A stretch of DNA of 64,000 nt from Comamonas thiooxydans (GCF_002157685.2 NZ_AP026738.1:1674001-1738000); one strand, 5' to 3'; shown: positions 8,931 through 18,589, numbered from the stretch's first letter. The notes: generated by a model not told the origin, from the sequence alone. Program-made: numbers and translations.

Positions 8931-9698
8931 CTACAACCCCTGCGGATATAGCTTTTTTTCCAACTCATTGCGAGCGCGCTTCAGCGGTATCAAAAAAGTC
9001 TCCTTGAACTCACTCATGCTGAGTCTCTCTGCCCTAACTGCAATGCTCATAGCAGCAATTGTGTTGCCTTGAGGGTCGCGCACTGGCGCTGCCATAGAGC
9101 GCACCCCCAGCTCCAGCTCTCCGTCGCTGCATGACCACCCTGATTGCCGGCAAGTTTCAAGCAGACCTAGCAGCTCCTCCAAGTCAGTCACCGTATGAGG
9201 GGTCAGTGCCACCCGCTCGATCATCTCTAGCCTTGCACGCGCCTCCTGTTGGGGGAGTCCTGACAACAGCATCCGACCAATCGCAGAGCAGTACACCGGC
9301 AACCTAGATCCTATTCCTAGGCCCGTGCTCAAGCTGCGCCGTGCGGTCGAACGACCAATGATGATGGCATCGTCCTCCAACAAAGTACCAAGCGAAGCGG
9401 ATTCTCTGGTGCGCTCCGACAGTGCATCCAGTAGTGGCTGGGCCAATGCAGGCATGGGGCGCGATGACAGAAATGAATAGGCGATCAGCAGCGATTTGGG
9501 CTGCATCCAGAACAGTTTGCCGTCGCTCTCTAGATAGCCAAGCTGTACCAGTGTGCTGAGCGAACGTCTGGCGGATGCTGGCGTGGACTGCGTGAGCCTG
9601 GCTACCTCTGACAGCGTCAGCCGGGTATGCCGACGGTCAAAGCAAGTCAGTACCCCCAATCCCTTGCGCAGCGATTCCACAAAGTTCTTGTCCTGCAT
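8931..9698 (-). CDS. tphR: IclR-family regulator of the terephthalate operon
   Basis: 255 residues. The N-terminal IclR winged helix covers residues 1-70 (LTLSEVARLTQSTPASARRSLSTLVQLGYLE) and the C-terminal effector domain follows (RLPVYCSAIGRMLLSG; SDGELELGVRSMAAPVRD). TphR of Comamonas is an IclR-type activator responding to terephthalate and is divergent from tphC, exactly as here. The ATG at 9698 gives MQDKNFVESLRKGLGVL; an upstream in-frame TTG at 9707 is less likely. The 109-bp gap to tphC carries a perfect palindrome that is the obvious binding site. Identity is inferred from family and operon order. Confidence 0.9.
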   Translation of the reverse strand: MQDKNFVESLRKGLGVLTCFDRRHTRLTLSEVARLTQSTPASARRSLSTLVQLGYLESDGKLFWMQPKSLLIAYSFLSSRPMPALAQPLLDALSERTRESASLGTLLEDDAIIIGRSTARRSLSTGLGIGSRLPVYCSAIGRMLLSGLPQQEARARLEMIERVALTPHTVTDLEELLGLLETCRQSGWSCSDGELELGVRSMAAPVRDPQGNTIAAMSIAVRAERLSMSEFKETFLIPLKRARNELEKKLYPQGL

Positions 9699-9725
9699 AG
9701 CGATCAAATCAAGGTGTTTTCAACA

Positions 9726-9746
9726 TTTTTGCGCATAGCGCAAAAA
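9726..9746. promoter_or_regulatory. Palindromic IclR-type operator between tphR and tphC
   Basis: A perfect 9-base inverted repeat around a three-base centre (core TTGCGC-ATA-GCGCAA, extended by three more T/A pairs on each side). It is 27 bp upstream of the tphR start and 61 bp upstream of tphC. The shape matches IclR-family operators, so it probably serves both autoregulation and activation of the catabolic operon. Confidence 0.7.
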
Positions 9747-9807
9747 CAGGTTTAACACAAAGTACGACATCCTCATACTGCAGTTCCCCACACAAGAAGG
9801 AGACAAG

Positions 9808-10776
9808 ATGCGCAACGAATCTATTCGCAGACGCGAAGCATTGATCGGCATTGCCGCTGCGGTCGCTGCAACAGGTAGCCTGGCTCAGTCAAATCAACCT
9901 CTCAAGATCGTCGTGCCTTTCTCAGCGGGAGGTACCGCCGATGTACTGCCGCGCCTAGTAGCCGAAAAAATCCGCGCGGACTACGCAGGTGGCGTGATCA
10001 TTGAAAATAAGCCCGGGGCTGGTGGAAACATCGGTGCCGATCTAGTGTTCCGGGCACCGCCGGACGGAATGACTGTGCTGGCCTCCCCTCCGGGGCCCAT
10101 CGCCATCAACCACAACCTCTATCAAAAGCTCAGCTTCGACCCGACTCGCTGGGTACCGGTGACGATTTTGGCCACAGTGCCCAACGTCCTGGTCATCAAC
10201 CCGAAGCTGCCTGTTAAGTCACTTGGCGAGTTCATCGCATACGCCAAAGCCAATCCCAAAAAAGTGACTGTGGCGACGCAAGGCGACGGCTCCACATCCC
10301 ACCTGACTGCTGCCATGTTTATGCAGCTGACTGGCACTGAACTGACTGTCATCCCTTACAAGGGAACAGCCCCGGCACTGATTGACTTGATCGGCGGCAA
10401 TGTGGATGTGTTTTTCGACAACATCAGCTCGTCGGCCACCTACCACCAGGCCGGCAAGGTGCGCATTCTGGCCGTTGCCGACGAGCAGCGCTCTCAAATA
10501 TTGCCCCAGGTCCCCACCTTCGCCGAGCAGCAATGGCCCGCCATGCAAGCCGTGACTTTCTTTTCTGTTGTGGCTCCCCCAGGCACGAGTGCAGAAATCG
10601 CTCAGAAGCTTCAGAAGCAGATGGCCCTGGCTCTGTCATCGAACGACATCCGCAAGCACTTTCAGGAACAAGGTGCCGTGCCTTGTGGTTGGGACCCGTC
10701 CAAGACTGCTCAGTTCATCCGCCAGGAAACCGAGAAGTGGAAGAAGGTGCTGAAGGCCGCCAACGTCAAGCTCTAA
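9808..10776 (+). CDS. tphC: Terephthalate-binding periplasmic protein (TctC/TTT family)
   Basis: 322 residues, first gene of the operon, start preceded by AAGGAG. A twin-arginine-like N-terminus (IRRREALIGIAAAVAATGSLAQ) acts as export signal. The mature part is a Bug/TctC solute receptor: PLKIVVPFSAGGTADVLPRL, IIENKPGAGGNIGADLV, VATQGDGSTSHLTAAMF and the loop VIPYKGTAPALIDLIGG. In Comamonas, TphC binds terephthalate and works with a TctA-TctB tripartite carrier encoded elsewhere; no such membrane components are in this window. Lies 15 bp before tphA2. Confidence 0.92.
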   Translation: MRNESIRRREALIGIAAAVAATGSLAQSNQPLKIVVPFSAGGTADVLPRLVAEKIRADYAGGVIIENKPGAGGNIGADLVFRAPPDGMTVLASPPGPIAINHNLYQKLSFDPTRWVPVTILATVPNVLVINPKLPVKSLGEFIAYAKANPKKVTVATQGDGSTSHLTAAMFMQLTGTELTVIPYKGTAPALIDLIGGNVDVFFDNISSSATYHQAGKVRILAVADEQRSQILPQVPTFAEQQWPAMQAVTFFSVVAPPGTSAEIAQKLQKQMALALSSNDIRKHFQEQGAVPCGWDPSKTAQFIRQETEKWKKVLKAANVKL

Positions 10777-10791
10777 CTCTTAGGAACCAAC

Positions 10792-12033
10792 ATGCAAGAA
10801 TCCATCATCCAGTGGCATGGGGCCACTAATACGCGCGTGCCTTTTGGTATCTATACCGACACAGCCAATGCTGATCAGGAACAGCAGCGAATCTATCGCG
10901 GCGAGGTCTGGAACTACCTGTGCCTGGAATCTGAAATTCCCGGGGCCGGTGATTTCCGCACTACCTTTGCCGGTGAAACACCGATAGTTGTCGTACGGGA
11001 TGCCGACCAGGAAATCTACGCCTTCGAGAACCGCTGCGCGCATCGCGGCGCTCTCATCGCTCTGGAGAAATCGGGTCGTACGGATAGTTTCCAGTGCGTC
11101 TATCACGCCTGGAGCTACAACCGACAGGGAGATCTGACCGGCGTTGCCTTCGAGAAAGGTGTCAAGGGCCAGGGTGGCATGCCGGCCTCGTTCTGCAAAG
11201 AAGAGCATGGCCCGCGCAAGCTCCGCGTGGCTGTCTTTTGCGGTTTGGTCTTTGGCAGTTTTTCCGAGGATGTACCCAGCATTGAGGATTACCTTGGCCC
11301 TGAGATTTGCGAGCGCATAGAGCGCGTGCTGCACAAGCCCGTAGAAGTCATCGGTCGCTTCACGCAAAAGCTGCCTAACAACTGGAAGCTCTACTTCGAG
11401 AACGTGAAGGACAGCTATCACGCCAGCCTCCTGCATATGTTCTTCACCACCTTCGAGCTGAATCGCCTCTCACAAAAAGGCGGTGTCATCGTCGACGAGT
11501 CGGGTGGTCACCATGTGAGCTATTCCATGATCGATCGCAGCGCCAAAGACGACTCGTATAAGGACCAGGCCATCCGCTCCGACAACGAGCGTTACCGGCT
11601 CAAAGATCCCAGCCTTCTAGAGGGCTTCGAGGAGTTCGAGGACGGCGTGACCCTGCAGATCCTTTCTGTGTTCCCTGGCTTTGTGCTGCAGCAGATTCAG
11701 AACAGCATCGCCGTGCGTCAGTTGCTGCCCAAGAGCATCTCCAGCTCGGAACTCAACTGGACCTATCTTGGCTATGCAGATGACAGTGCCGAGCAACGCA
11801 AGGTCAGACTCAAACAGGCCAACCTTATCGGCCCGGCCGGATTCATTTCCATGGAAGACGGAGCTGTCGGTGGATTCGTGCAGCGTGGCATCGCAGGCGC
11901 TGCCAACCTTGATGCAGTCATCGAGATGGGCGGAGACCACGAAGGCTCTAGCGAGGGCCGCGCCACGGAAGCCTCGGTACGCGGCTTTTGGAAGGCCTAC
12001 CGCAAGCATATGGGACAGGAGATGCAAGCATGA
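10792..12033 (+). CDS. tphA2: Terephthalate 1,2-dioxygenase, oxygenase large subunit
   Basis: 413-residue Rieske oxygenase alpha subunit converting terephthalate to the 1,2-cis-dihydrodiol, together with TphA3 and the reductase TphA1. Rieske ligands are CAH and CVYH, 17 residues apart ([20 protein letters not shown] then CVYHAW). The mononuclear iron ligands lie in [14 protein letters not shown] (DxxHxxxxH). I recognise the sequence as the Comamonas terephthalate dioxygenase. It shares a four-base ATGA overlap with tphA3, so the subunits are translationally coupled. Confidence 0.95.
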   Translation: MQESIIQWHGATNTRVPFGIYTDTANADQEQQRIYRGEVWNYLCLESEIPGAGDFRTTFAGETPIVVVRDADQEIYAFENRCAHRGALIALEKSGRTDSFQCVYHAWSYNRQGDLTGVAFEKGVKGQGGMPASFCKEEHGPRKLRVAVFCGLVFGSFSEDVPSIEDYLGPEICERIERVLHKPVEVIGRFTQKLPNNWKLYFENVKDSYHASLLHMFFTTFELNRLSQKGGVIVDESGGHHVSYSMIDRSAKDDSYKDQAIRSDNERYRLKDPSLLEGFEEFEDGVTLQILSVFPGFVLQQIQNSIAVRQLLPKSISSSELNWTYLGYADDSAEQRKVRLKQANLIGPAGFISMEDGAVGGFVQRGIAGAANLDAVIEMGGDHEGSSEGRATEASVRGFWKAYRKHMGQEMQA

Positions 12034-12494
12034 TCAATGAAATTCAAATCGCGGCCTTCAATGCCGCCTACGCGAAGACCATAGACAGTGATGCAATGGA
12101 GCAATGGCCAACCTTTTTCACCAAGGATTGCCACTATTGCGTCACCAATGTCGACAACCATGATGAGGGACTTGCTGCCGGCATTGTCTGGGCGGATTCG
12201 CAGGACATGCTCACCGACCGAATTTCTGCGTTGCGCGAAGCCAATATCTATGAGCGCCACCGCTATCGCCATATCCTGGGTCTGCCTTCGATCCAGTCAA
12301 CCGATGCAACACAGGCCCGTGCTTCCACGCCGTTCATGGTGCTGCGCATCATGCATACCGGGGAAACGGAGGTCTTTGCCAGCGGTGAGTACCACGACAA
12401 ATTCACCACGATCGATGGCAAGTTACGTCTGCAAGAGCGCGTCGCGGTTTGCGACAGCACGGTGACGGACACGCTGATGGCATTGCCGCTATGA
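12030..12494 (+). CDS. tphA3: Terephthalate 1,2-dioxygenase, small subunit
   Basis: 154-residue beta subunit of the ring-hydroxylating dioxygenase family, with a SnoaL/NTF2-like cone fold and no cofactor. The family's ERHRYRHIL and ASGEYHDKF segments are visible. It stabilises the alpha3-beta3 oxygenase. The ATG at 12030 overlaps the tphA2 stop by four bases, and the next gene's start overlaps this stop the same way, marking a tightly coupled operon. Confidence 0.93.
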
Positions 12495-13438
12495 CAATAG
12501 TGCACCGTAGATTGGCTTTGGCCATCGGCGATCCCCACGGTATTGGCCCAGAAATCGCACTGAAAGCTCTCCAGCAGCTGTCTGCCACCGAAAGGTCCCT
12601 TATCAAGGTCTATGGACCGTGGAGCGCTCTTGAACAAGCAGCGCAGATCTGCCAAATGGAGTCCCTTCTTCAAGACCTCATTCATGAGGAAGCCGGCTCG
12701 CTTGCACAACCAGCGCAATGGGGAGAGATCACCCCGCAGGCAGGCCTATCCACGGTGCAATCCGCAACAGCAGCCATCCGGGCGTGCGAAAACGGCGAGG
12801 TCGATGCCGTCATTGCCTGCCCCCACCATGAAACGGCCATTCACCGCGCAGGCATAGCGTTCAGCGGCTACCCATCTTTGCTCGCCAATGTTCTTGGCAT
12901 GAACGAAGACGAGGTATTCCTGATGCTGGTGGGTGCTGGCCTGCGCATAGTGCATGTCACTTTGCATGAAAGCGTGCGTAGCGCACTAGAGCGGCTCTCT
13001 CCTCAGTTGGTGGTCGACGCGGTGGATGCCGCCGTGCAGACATGCACCTTACTCGGAGTGCCTAAACCACAAGTCGCTGTATTCGGGATCAACCCTCATG
13101 CATCTGAAGGACAGTTGTTCGGCCTGGAGGACTCCCAGATCACCGCTCCTGCCGTCGAGACACTGCGCAAGTGCGGCCTGGCGGTAGATGGTCCCATGGG
13201 GGCCGACATGGTTCTGGCACAGCGCAAGCACGACCTGTATGTGGCCATGCTGCATGACCAAGGGCACATCCCCATCAAGCTGCTGGCTCCTAACGGAGCC
13301 AGCGCGCTCTCCATCGGCGGCAGGGTGGTGCTTTCCAGCGTGGGCCATGGCAGCGCCATGGACATTGCCGGCCGGGGCGTGGCCGACTCCACGGCCCTCC
13401 TACGCACGATCGCCCTGCTCGGAGCCCAACCGGGCTGA
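12491..13438 (+). CDS. tphB: Terephthalate dihydrodiol dehydrogenase (PdxA-like)
   Basis: 315 residues, PdxA superfamily. TphB oxidises and decarboxylates 1,2-dihydroxy-3,5-cyclohexadiene-1,4-dicarboxylate to protocatechuate, using NAD(P)+ and a divalent metal. Visible are the N-terminal [17 protein letters not shown], the metal-binding histidine regions ([32 protein letters not shown]) and the C-terminal [15 protein letters not shown]. PdxA itself takes part in vitamin B6 synthesis, but this copy lies inside the tph operon. The start overlaps tphA3 by ATGA. Confidence 0.93.
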
Positions 13439-13447
13439 GGACCCTCC

Positions 13448-14458
13448 ATGAACCACCAGATCCATATCCACGACTCTGACATCGCGTTCACCTGCGCGCC
13501 CGGGCAATCCGTACTGGATGCAGCCCTGCAGGCAGGCATCGAGCTGCCTTATTCCTGTCGCAAAGGTAGCTGTGGCAACTGTGCGAGCGCCTTGCTCGAC
13601 GGAAATATTACTTCTTTCAATGGCATGGCCGTGCGCAGCGAACTCTGCACCTCGGAGCAGGTATTGCTGTGCGGCTGCACCGCCGCCAGCGATATACGTA
13701 TCCAGCCGAGCTCCTTTCGCCGCCTTGACCCGGAAGCCCGAAAACGTTTTATGGCCAAGGTGTACAGCAATACACTGGCGGCTCCCGATGTGTCACTGCT
13801 GCGCCTGCGCCTGCCTGTGGGCAAGCGCGCCAAATTTGAAGCCGGCCAATACCTGCTGATTCACCTCGACGACGGGGAAAGCCGCAGCTACTCTATGGCC
13901 AATCCACCCCATGAGAGCGATGGCATCACATTGCATGTCAGGCATGTACCTGGTGGTCGCTTCAGCACTATCGTTCAGCAGTTGAAGTCTGGTGACACAT
14001 TGGATATCGAACTGCCATTCGGCAGCATCGCACTGAAGCCTGATGACGCAAGGCCCCTGATTTGCGTTGCGGGTGGCACGGGATTTGCGCCCATTAAATC
14101 CGTTCTTGATGACTTAGCCAAACGCAAGGTTCAGCGCGACATCACGCTGATCTGGGGGGCTCGCAACCCCTCGGGCCTGTATCTTCCTAGCGCCATCGAC
14201 AAGTGGCGCAAAGTCTGGCCACAGTTTCGCTACATTGCAGCCATCACCGACCTAGGCGATATGCCTGCGGATGCTCACGCAGGTCGGGTGGATGACGCGC
14301 TACGCACTCACTTTGGCAACCTGCACGATCATGTGGTGCACTGCTGTGGCTCACCAGCTCTGGTTCAATCAGTGCGCACAGCCGCTTCCGATATGGGCCT
14401 GCTTGCACAGGACTTCCACGCGGATGTTTTTGCGACAGGCCCGACTGGTCACCACTAG
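13448..14458 (+). CDS. tphA1: Terephthalate 1,2-dioxygenase reductase
   Basis: 336-residue electron-transfer component passing electrons from NAD(P)H through FAD and a 2Fe-2S cluster to TphA2A3. The N-terminal plant-type ferredoxin domain has CRKGSCGNC (Cx4Cx2C) and the fourth cysteine in LLCGCTAA. It is followed by the FAD domain (ESRSYSMANPP) and the NAD domain (ICVAGGTGFAPIKSV). GAGGACCCTCC precedes the start. It is the last gene of the operon. It could also serve the phthalate dioxygenase, which lacks a neighbouring reductase, but that is speculation. Confidence 0.92.
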   Translation: MNHQIHIHDSDIAFTCAPGQSVLDAALQAGIELPYSCRKGSCGNCASALLDGNITSFNGMAVRSELCTSEQVLLCGCTAASDIRIQPSSFRRLDPEARKRFMAKVYSNTLAAPDVSLLRLRLPVGKRAKFEAGQYLLIHLDDGESRSYSMANPPHESDGITLHVRHVPGGRFSTIVQQLKSGDTLDIELPFGSIALKPDDARPLICVAGGTGFAPIKSVLDDLAKRKVQRDITLIWGARNPSGLYLPSAIDKWRKVWPQFRYIAAITDLGDMPADAHAGRVDDALRTHFGNLHDHVVHCCGSPALVQSVRTAASDMGLLAQDFHADVFATGPTGHH

Positions 14459-14478
14459 AAGTAGCTACCCATGCGATA

Positions 14479-15330
14479 TCAACACGGCGGACTTGAGGCA
14501 GTAATAAAAGCATTCATGCCATTGCCGACGAACTTGCTTCCTCGCTGTACGCGTTTGTGGTTGACCGGCTCCGCCATTGAACTGCACAGCGTTGCAGTAA
14601 CCCGTCGGTAGCCAAAGCAGCCATGGTTGCGCTCGAAGATGTTGGTGATTGATCGGCACACCAGGACATACTTCTCGTCAGCGTTGAGACGGGCGCGATG
14701 GTAGAGGTATGAACTGCGAGCCAAGACTAGCGAGGCGAGCGACTCGGCAAGCGATTCTTCATGGCGCAGGCCATAGCTTCTGACCAGGGCCGTGGAGCTG
14801 CGGCTGGTGAAGACCAGCCCATTGTCCGAGAGCAGTAGGAACGGCGCTGGCACACGCCCGAGTGTCCCGAACCGTGCAATCAGCACCTGCTCCAGTGCTG
14901 ACTCCGCAGTCTTGGATCTCCCGCTACGCGACAGGTTCCAGCCCAGCAGTTCCCGGCTGTGGCAATCGATCACCAGGGCCATCGTGGTCCAGCCAGCCCG
15001 TCCGGCCCAGACCCGGCACATGTCGGTGGCCCAGCGCTCATTCAGTGCCTTGGCCACCGAGGGCAGGGATTGGATCCTGGGCCTGAAGCCTACCGGGCAC
15101 TTTCGCACCTGCCAGCCCTCTATCTAGAAGATGCGCTGCACCGTGTTCTTGTTGAACCCCAGCAGATGCGCCACCGTTCGATAGCCGAAGGATAGGTTTT
15201 CCTCGAGCATGGCCTTGATCGGCGTCACCAATCGATCCTGCAACTTTGGCGCAGCCTTGACTGGGCGGCCCTGTTGGTGGAACAGGCCCTTGGCCTGGAT
15301 CCATTCGCCTCGTGCGCGTATGTGTTCAGT
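14479..15330 (-). pseudogene. Chimeric, broken IS3-family OrfB
   Basis: Reading the minus strand from about 15330, one frame gives an IS3 OrfB start (MLEENLSFGYRTVAHLLGFN then KNTVQRIF), an amber stop at 15126-15124, and then the rest of the same protein (ALNERWATDMCRVWAGRAGW ... LLLSDNGLVFTS). At about 14760 it changes in frame into the start of a different OrfB (LVLARSSYLYHRARLNADEK ... CFGYRRVTATL), which stops at 14479. Two different IS3 elements are therefore joined, and both are incomplete. It has no likely activity. Confidence 0.75.
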
Positions 15331-15339
15331 AAAAGTAAA

Positions 15340-15637
15340 CGGCCATGTGCACCTTGCTGCCGCGGCGGCGCTTGTCGTTGTCGTAGCTCGCACGCGGGTG
15401 ACACTCGCAGGTTGACTGCAACGTACGCTCATCTAGCACTGCGGCACTGGACTGCCCCTGGCGCCCTTGGGCCACACGGATGATGGAGCGCAGGTCCGAC
15501 ACCATCGCCTCGGAGCATCCCGCCTCCCATGGCGGCAGGTCATTGGGCAGCAGCTGCCAAGGTGCACCTGCACGCACCAGCCAACGCAGCGCATTGAAGA
15601 CCTCACGCAGGTCATGCGGGTAAGGCTTGCGGGGCAT
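15340..15637 (-). pseudogene. Truncated IS5-family transposase
   Basis: The minus strand encodes MPRKPYP followed at once by HDLREVFNALRWLVRAGAPW and QLLPNDLPPWE, later AAVLDERTLQSTCE and KRRRGSKVHMAV. This is the IS5-family N-terminal region with an internal deletion after MPRKPYP. The protein stops just after KVHMAV, where full-length relatives continue into the DDE domain. Its end abuts the IS3 fragments at 15330. Confidence 0.7.
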
Positions 15638-15723
15638 TGCAGCACTCTACTTGGGCTGCCGCGTGTCTTGAACGGAAGTTCATAACACGCTCTAGAACTG
15701 AGTGATCTGCCACTCATATTCAT

Positions 15724-16192
15724 TCGCGATAGATGCTGCTGCTGCCATTTTCAGTTCAGCGCTATCACCCATTACATCCGCGTATCGCTTGCACAGCGAA
15801 AGCAGCGCTGCTTTGGAGCTGTCTGCAGTTTGTTGATTTCCACCCATGTGGCTACGGGTTGGTCGGTGAACAGCCCCTTGCCGTGAATGATGCCTGCCGC
15901 GTGCTGGGCGAACAGGGGCGGCAACGAACGGTTGGCGAAGTGAAGCCGCAACAGCTCGCGCCAGAAGTCCACCGGAGTGCGGATAGACCTGGGCGCCACG
16001 CGGTGGGATACTGGCTGAGAAACACCGCCTAGTTGGCGGGACGGTAACCGACCAACTTCTGGGGACAGTTCAAACCCGGGGTGATTCACTTATTCCGCGA
16101 AGGCGGCTACAGGATTTTTTCATTCAAGCGAGTGTTGTTGCGCCTAAAATTTAAGGGTGTCGGCGAAAGCACCTACAAAAAAATAAAGGCAT
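15724..16192. other. Gene-free stretch between IS debris and the lipoprotein gene
   Basis: On the minus strand 15772-16089 has an open frame whose middle part (DFWRELLRLHFANRSLPPLF AQHAAG) looks protein-like, but I cannot place it in a family and it has no convincing start. It is probably part of the same insertion graveyard. Nothing else is visible here. Confidence 0.4.
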
Positions 16193-16229
16193 GTGATCGG
16201 CACTGACTGCGCCAGTTAGTGCCGATCAC
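16193..16229 (-). terminator. Long hairpin terminator after the lipoprotein gene
   Basis: GTGATCGGCACTGACTG (16193-16209) pairs with CAGTTAGTGCCGATCAC (16213-16229) with a single G-T mismatch and a three-base loop. The minus-strand side continues into a T-rich stretch (TTTATTTTTTT). It lies 14 bp past the stop codon of the minus-strand gene ending at 16243. Confidence 0.7.
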
Positions 16230-16242
16230 TGCTTCGTGGTAA

Positions 16243-16986
16243 TCAGTTATCGCTGATTACACGCCACCCATTTTCTGTTTTTCGCATTGGAATTGTCAAA
16301 GTTACTTTTACTTTATATTCGTCAAATAAAAGTTCTGGATCTTTGTTCTCACTACGTAATGATGCGAGTTGTTGTCCTTCAAAAAGATTTTTTGTGAATT
16401 GTTTCACACTAGGATTGCAGCCGTTGTAGTAGTTTCTGTAAATAATAGTCTCTTCATTGCCAAAAATTTTGAATGGCTTTTGATTATTTATCTCTTGTTC
16501 TCTAGATTCTACAAGTTTTTTCCAGATATTAATCTTTTCTTGAAGGGGTAATGGTATTTCTGGCGCTATCTCTGCGGATAGCCCTCGTTTAAAGACAATA
16601 ATTTCATCGGAAGAGGGCATGTAAGGTGCATGCAGTTCGAATTCATCTGCTATTTTTTTTATTTCCGCTTCAAGTGTTTCTCTTGTTTCGAGAAATTTTT
16701 TATTTTTCTCTAGTCGTCTTTCTGATTCTTCTTTTTCTTCTTTCCATTGATTGCGCATAGTATCTAATAGGCTGGAATCTTTAAGTTCCAATCCGTAAGA
16801 AAATTCCACCCTATAGTAGCCATCCTCTTGATAGCCATTGGTCTTTTTGATGTCTACGATTTTGAGATTTTTGCAGCTATCGAACTTGGGCTCTAGATAA
16901 GCTTCTAGATCGCTATTGCTTGGGGAAGAGTTACAGCCGGTCAATGCGAAGCTTAAGGCTGAACAAAGAAGTATTCGTTTTTTCAT
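16243..16986 (-). CDS. Predicted lipoprotein of unknown function
   Basis: 247 residues. The N-terminus MKKRILLCSALSFALTGC is a lipoprotein signal with lipobox LTGC, so the mature protein should be anchored in a membrane by its lipidated cysteine. The middle (KEEKEESERRLEKNKKFLET and on) is strongly charged and probably a coiled coil. The C-terminus reads KVKVTLTIPMRKTENGWRVI, like the end of many small periplasmic proteins. Base composition is clearly more AT-rich than the catabolic genes, suggesting transfer. No family recognised. Confidence 0.75.
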   Translation of the reverse strand: MKKRILLCSALSFALTGCNSSPSNSDLEAYLEPKFDSCKNLKIVDIKKTNGYQEDGYYRVEFSYGLELKDSSLLDTMRNQWKEEKEESERRLEKNKKFLETRETLEAEIKKIADEFELHAPYMPSSDEIIVFKRGLSAEIAPEIPLPLQEKINIWKKLVESREQEINNQKPFKIFGNEETIIYRNYYNGCNPSVKQFTKNLFEGQQLASLRSENKDPELLFDEYKVKVTLTIPMRKTENGWRVISDN

Positions 16987-17066
16987 AGGGCCATCTCTTA
17001 AATTTGAAATGAAAATACACACGCACTCTTCACACCTTGAAAAGAGGGCGGAGAAAAGTCTGAGCT

Positions 17067-17405
17067 TTAGGGTGTTTTTCGAGGAATTCCAGGTCGGAAA
17101 TAAGGCGCAAAGTCGTTTAAATGCGCAGCATCGCGTTGTACGGCGAGGTCCCGGAAATGTCCATCCAAAGTCAGGAAGAATTCGGATGGTTTCATATCAA
17201 GGGCGGCGATGATGCGCTCCATGTTGACCAGCGTCACATTGCGCTCACCACGCTCCACGCCACCCATGTAGCTGCGATCCAAGCCGCAGTAATGCGCAAA
17301 ACCTTCCTGAGAAAACCCTCGCGCGCTTCGGCACTCACGCACGGCCTGCCCAAATGCCTTGAGCACTGGAGATCGGTCTGCATTGGTCATTGGTTTGCTT
17401 GCCAT
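17067..17405 (-). CDS. XRE-family helix-turn-helix regulator
   Basis: About 112 residues with a clear Cro/C1-type helix-turn-helix: GQAVRECRSARGFSQEGFAH then YCGLDRSYMGGVERGERNVT and LVNMERIIAALDMKPSEFF. The rest is a short tail without recognised domain. The family commonly controls mobile-element genes. The start could be the ATG at 17405 or at 17390, as neither has a strong Shine-Dalgarno sequence. It sits just downstream of the recombination gene set on the same strand. Confidence 0.85.
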   Translation of the reverse strand: MASKPMTNADRSPVLKAFGQAVRECRSARGFSQEGFAHYCGLDRSYMGGVERGERNVTLVNMERIIAALDMKPSEFFLTLDGHFRDLAVQRDAAHLNDFAPYFRPGIPRKTP

Positions 17406-17508
17406 GGGACGCAATGGTTACGATTCGTAGCATGCTTGGCCACAGTGCAAAAGCACACCGTGATAGCGATCACGGTGTGTAGAAACACTGCTTTAAGTGC
17501 TACGGTCG

Positions 17509-18582
17509 TCACAGCCACTGCTTTTGCGGATACGGACTATGCGTACCATTTCGCTGACTGGCCTGAGCGATAGGGGGCCAGTGCTCATTGGCTGCAGCTG
17601 TAGTAGGGGCGGTGGGTGTTTCGCACTCTTCGGGATAAAACTCTTCCACAATCTCAACCCCCTCATCGGGCGCATCTTCAAAGTTGCCATTGGCAAAGCC
17701 CTGTCGTGCGGCTCCGTCCAAGGCAGACTGATCAAACCCGGCTGCCAAGCGCTCAGCCGCCAAGGTGTGGGCTTGCCCAATGGCCTCGTTCAAAGAGGCA
17801 CCAGTACGCACCACCAAGTCCGCGTAATAGATGGCCGATCGATGCGACTGCGTGGTGGACTTGCCACGCAGCTTGAGCTCCAGCGGCATGCAGGCCAGGT
17901 TGCCACCAGAGACTGCAGCGAAATATTGCAGCCGCGCTGCCAGAGTGCGAATGCTGTTGAAGCCCGTGGTTCTGAATACAAAGCTGCCCAACTCATCGCT
18001 GTCGCCAATACTCACGTTCAAGCGGCCGTAGGGCTTGCAATGGCCCATGCCAAACCGGCATGTATCCGGACCAGGGCAGGCCAACTCTTCCAGACCTTTG
18101 TCTGTCACACGCTTGCAGCTCTCGCCATTGCCGACGCACAGCGGGCGAGCGGTACTGCGATCGAACATGCAGTAATCAGCTCGTAGGTTCAAATCTGGAT
18201 CATTGAACAGCACCCGCACTGGGATGCTGCGCAGCTTGCGCCTTGTCGTGCTCGGTGCAGCCGTTGGCGTATCTGCCACACCCATCTTGTCTTTGAGTGA
18301 GCGTTTGCCTGTGCGAGTTTGGGTAGCGCTTGCTGACGTTTCACTTTGCACATCGGAAGGCTCTGTGCCTTCTTTTATGCCGCAGGAAACTTGACCAGGT
18401 GCTTGGCTCTGGCGCAAAGCCTCATCCAAAGGGTGTAGCACCCACTGGCCTCGCTGCTGCACCTGCGTGGTGATGGTGAACTCATCGTCCTTTTCTGGCA
18501 GACGCTTGCCGTTCTTCTCCACCACCTTGCCAATCGAAATCCTGCCAATCACAGGCGGGGTGATCATCAAACCTTTGATCAT
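17509..18582 (-). CDS. 'Hydrolase or metal-binding protein'/recombination directionality factor-like
   Basis: 357 residues beginning MIKGLMITPPVIGRISIGKV, the conserved start of a phage and island family usually labelled hydrolase or metal-binding protein and related to recombination directionality factors. A cysteine cluster (YCMFD, LCVGNGESC, LACPGPDTCRFGMGHC) could bind zinc. The C-terminal quarter is acidic and low-complexity (EDAPDEGVEIVEEFYPEECE). GGAG precedes the ATG. It is directly downstream of the YqaJ exonuclease and DUF932 genes, separated by a hairpin, which suggests a role in DNA recombination of the element. The exact function is unknown to me. Confidence 0.7.
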   Translation of the reverse strand: MIKGLMITPPVIGRISIGKVVEKNGKRLPEKDDEFTITTQVQQRGQWVLHPLDEALRQSQAPGQVSCGIKEGTEPSDVQSETSASATQTRTGKRSLKDKMGVADTPTAAPSTTRRKLRSIPVRVLFNDPDLNLRADYCMFDRSTARPLCVGNGESCKRVTDKGLEELACPGPDTCRFGMGHCKPYGRLNVSIGDSDELGSFVFRTTGFNSIRTLAARLQYFAAVSGGNLACMPLELKLRGKSTTQSHRSAIYYADLVVRTGASLNEAIGQAHTLAAERLAAGFDQSALDGAARQGFANGNFEDAPDEGVEIVEEFYPEECETPTAPTTAAANEHWPPIAQASQRNGTHSPYPQKQWL

Positions 18583-18589
18583 GTCTTGC

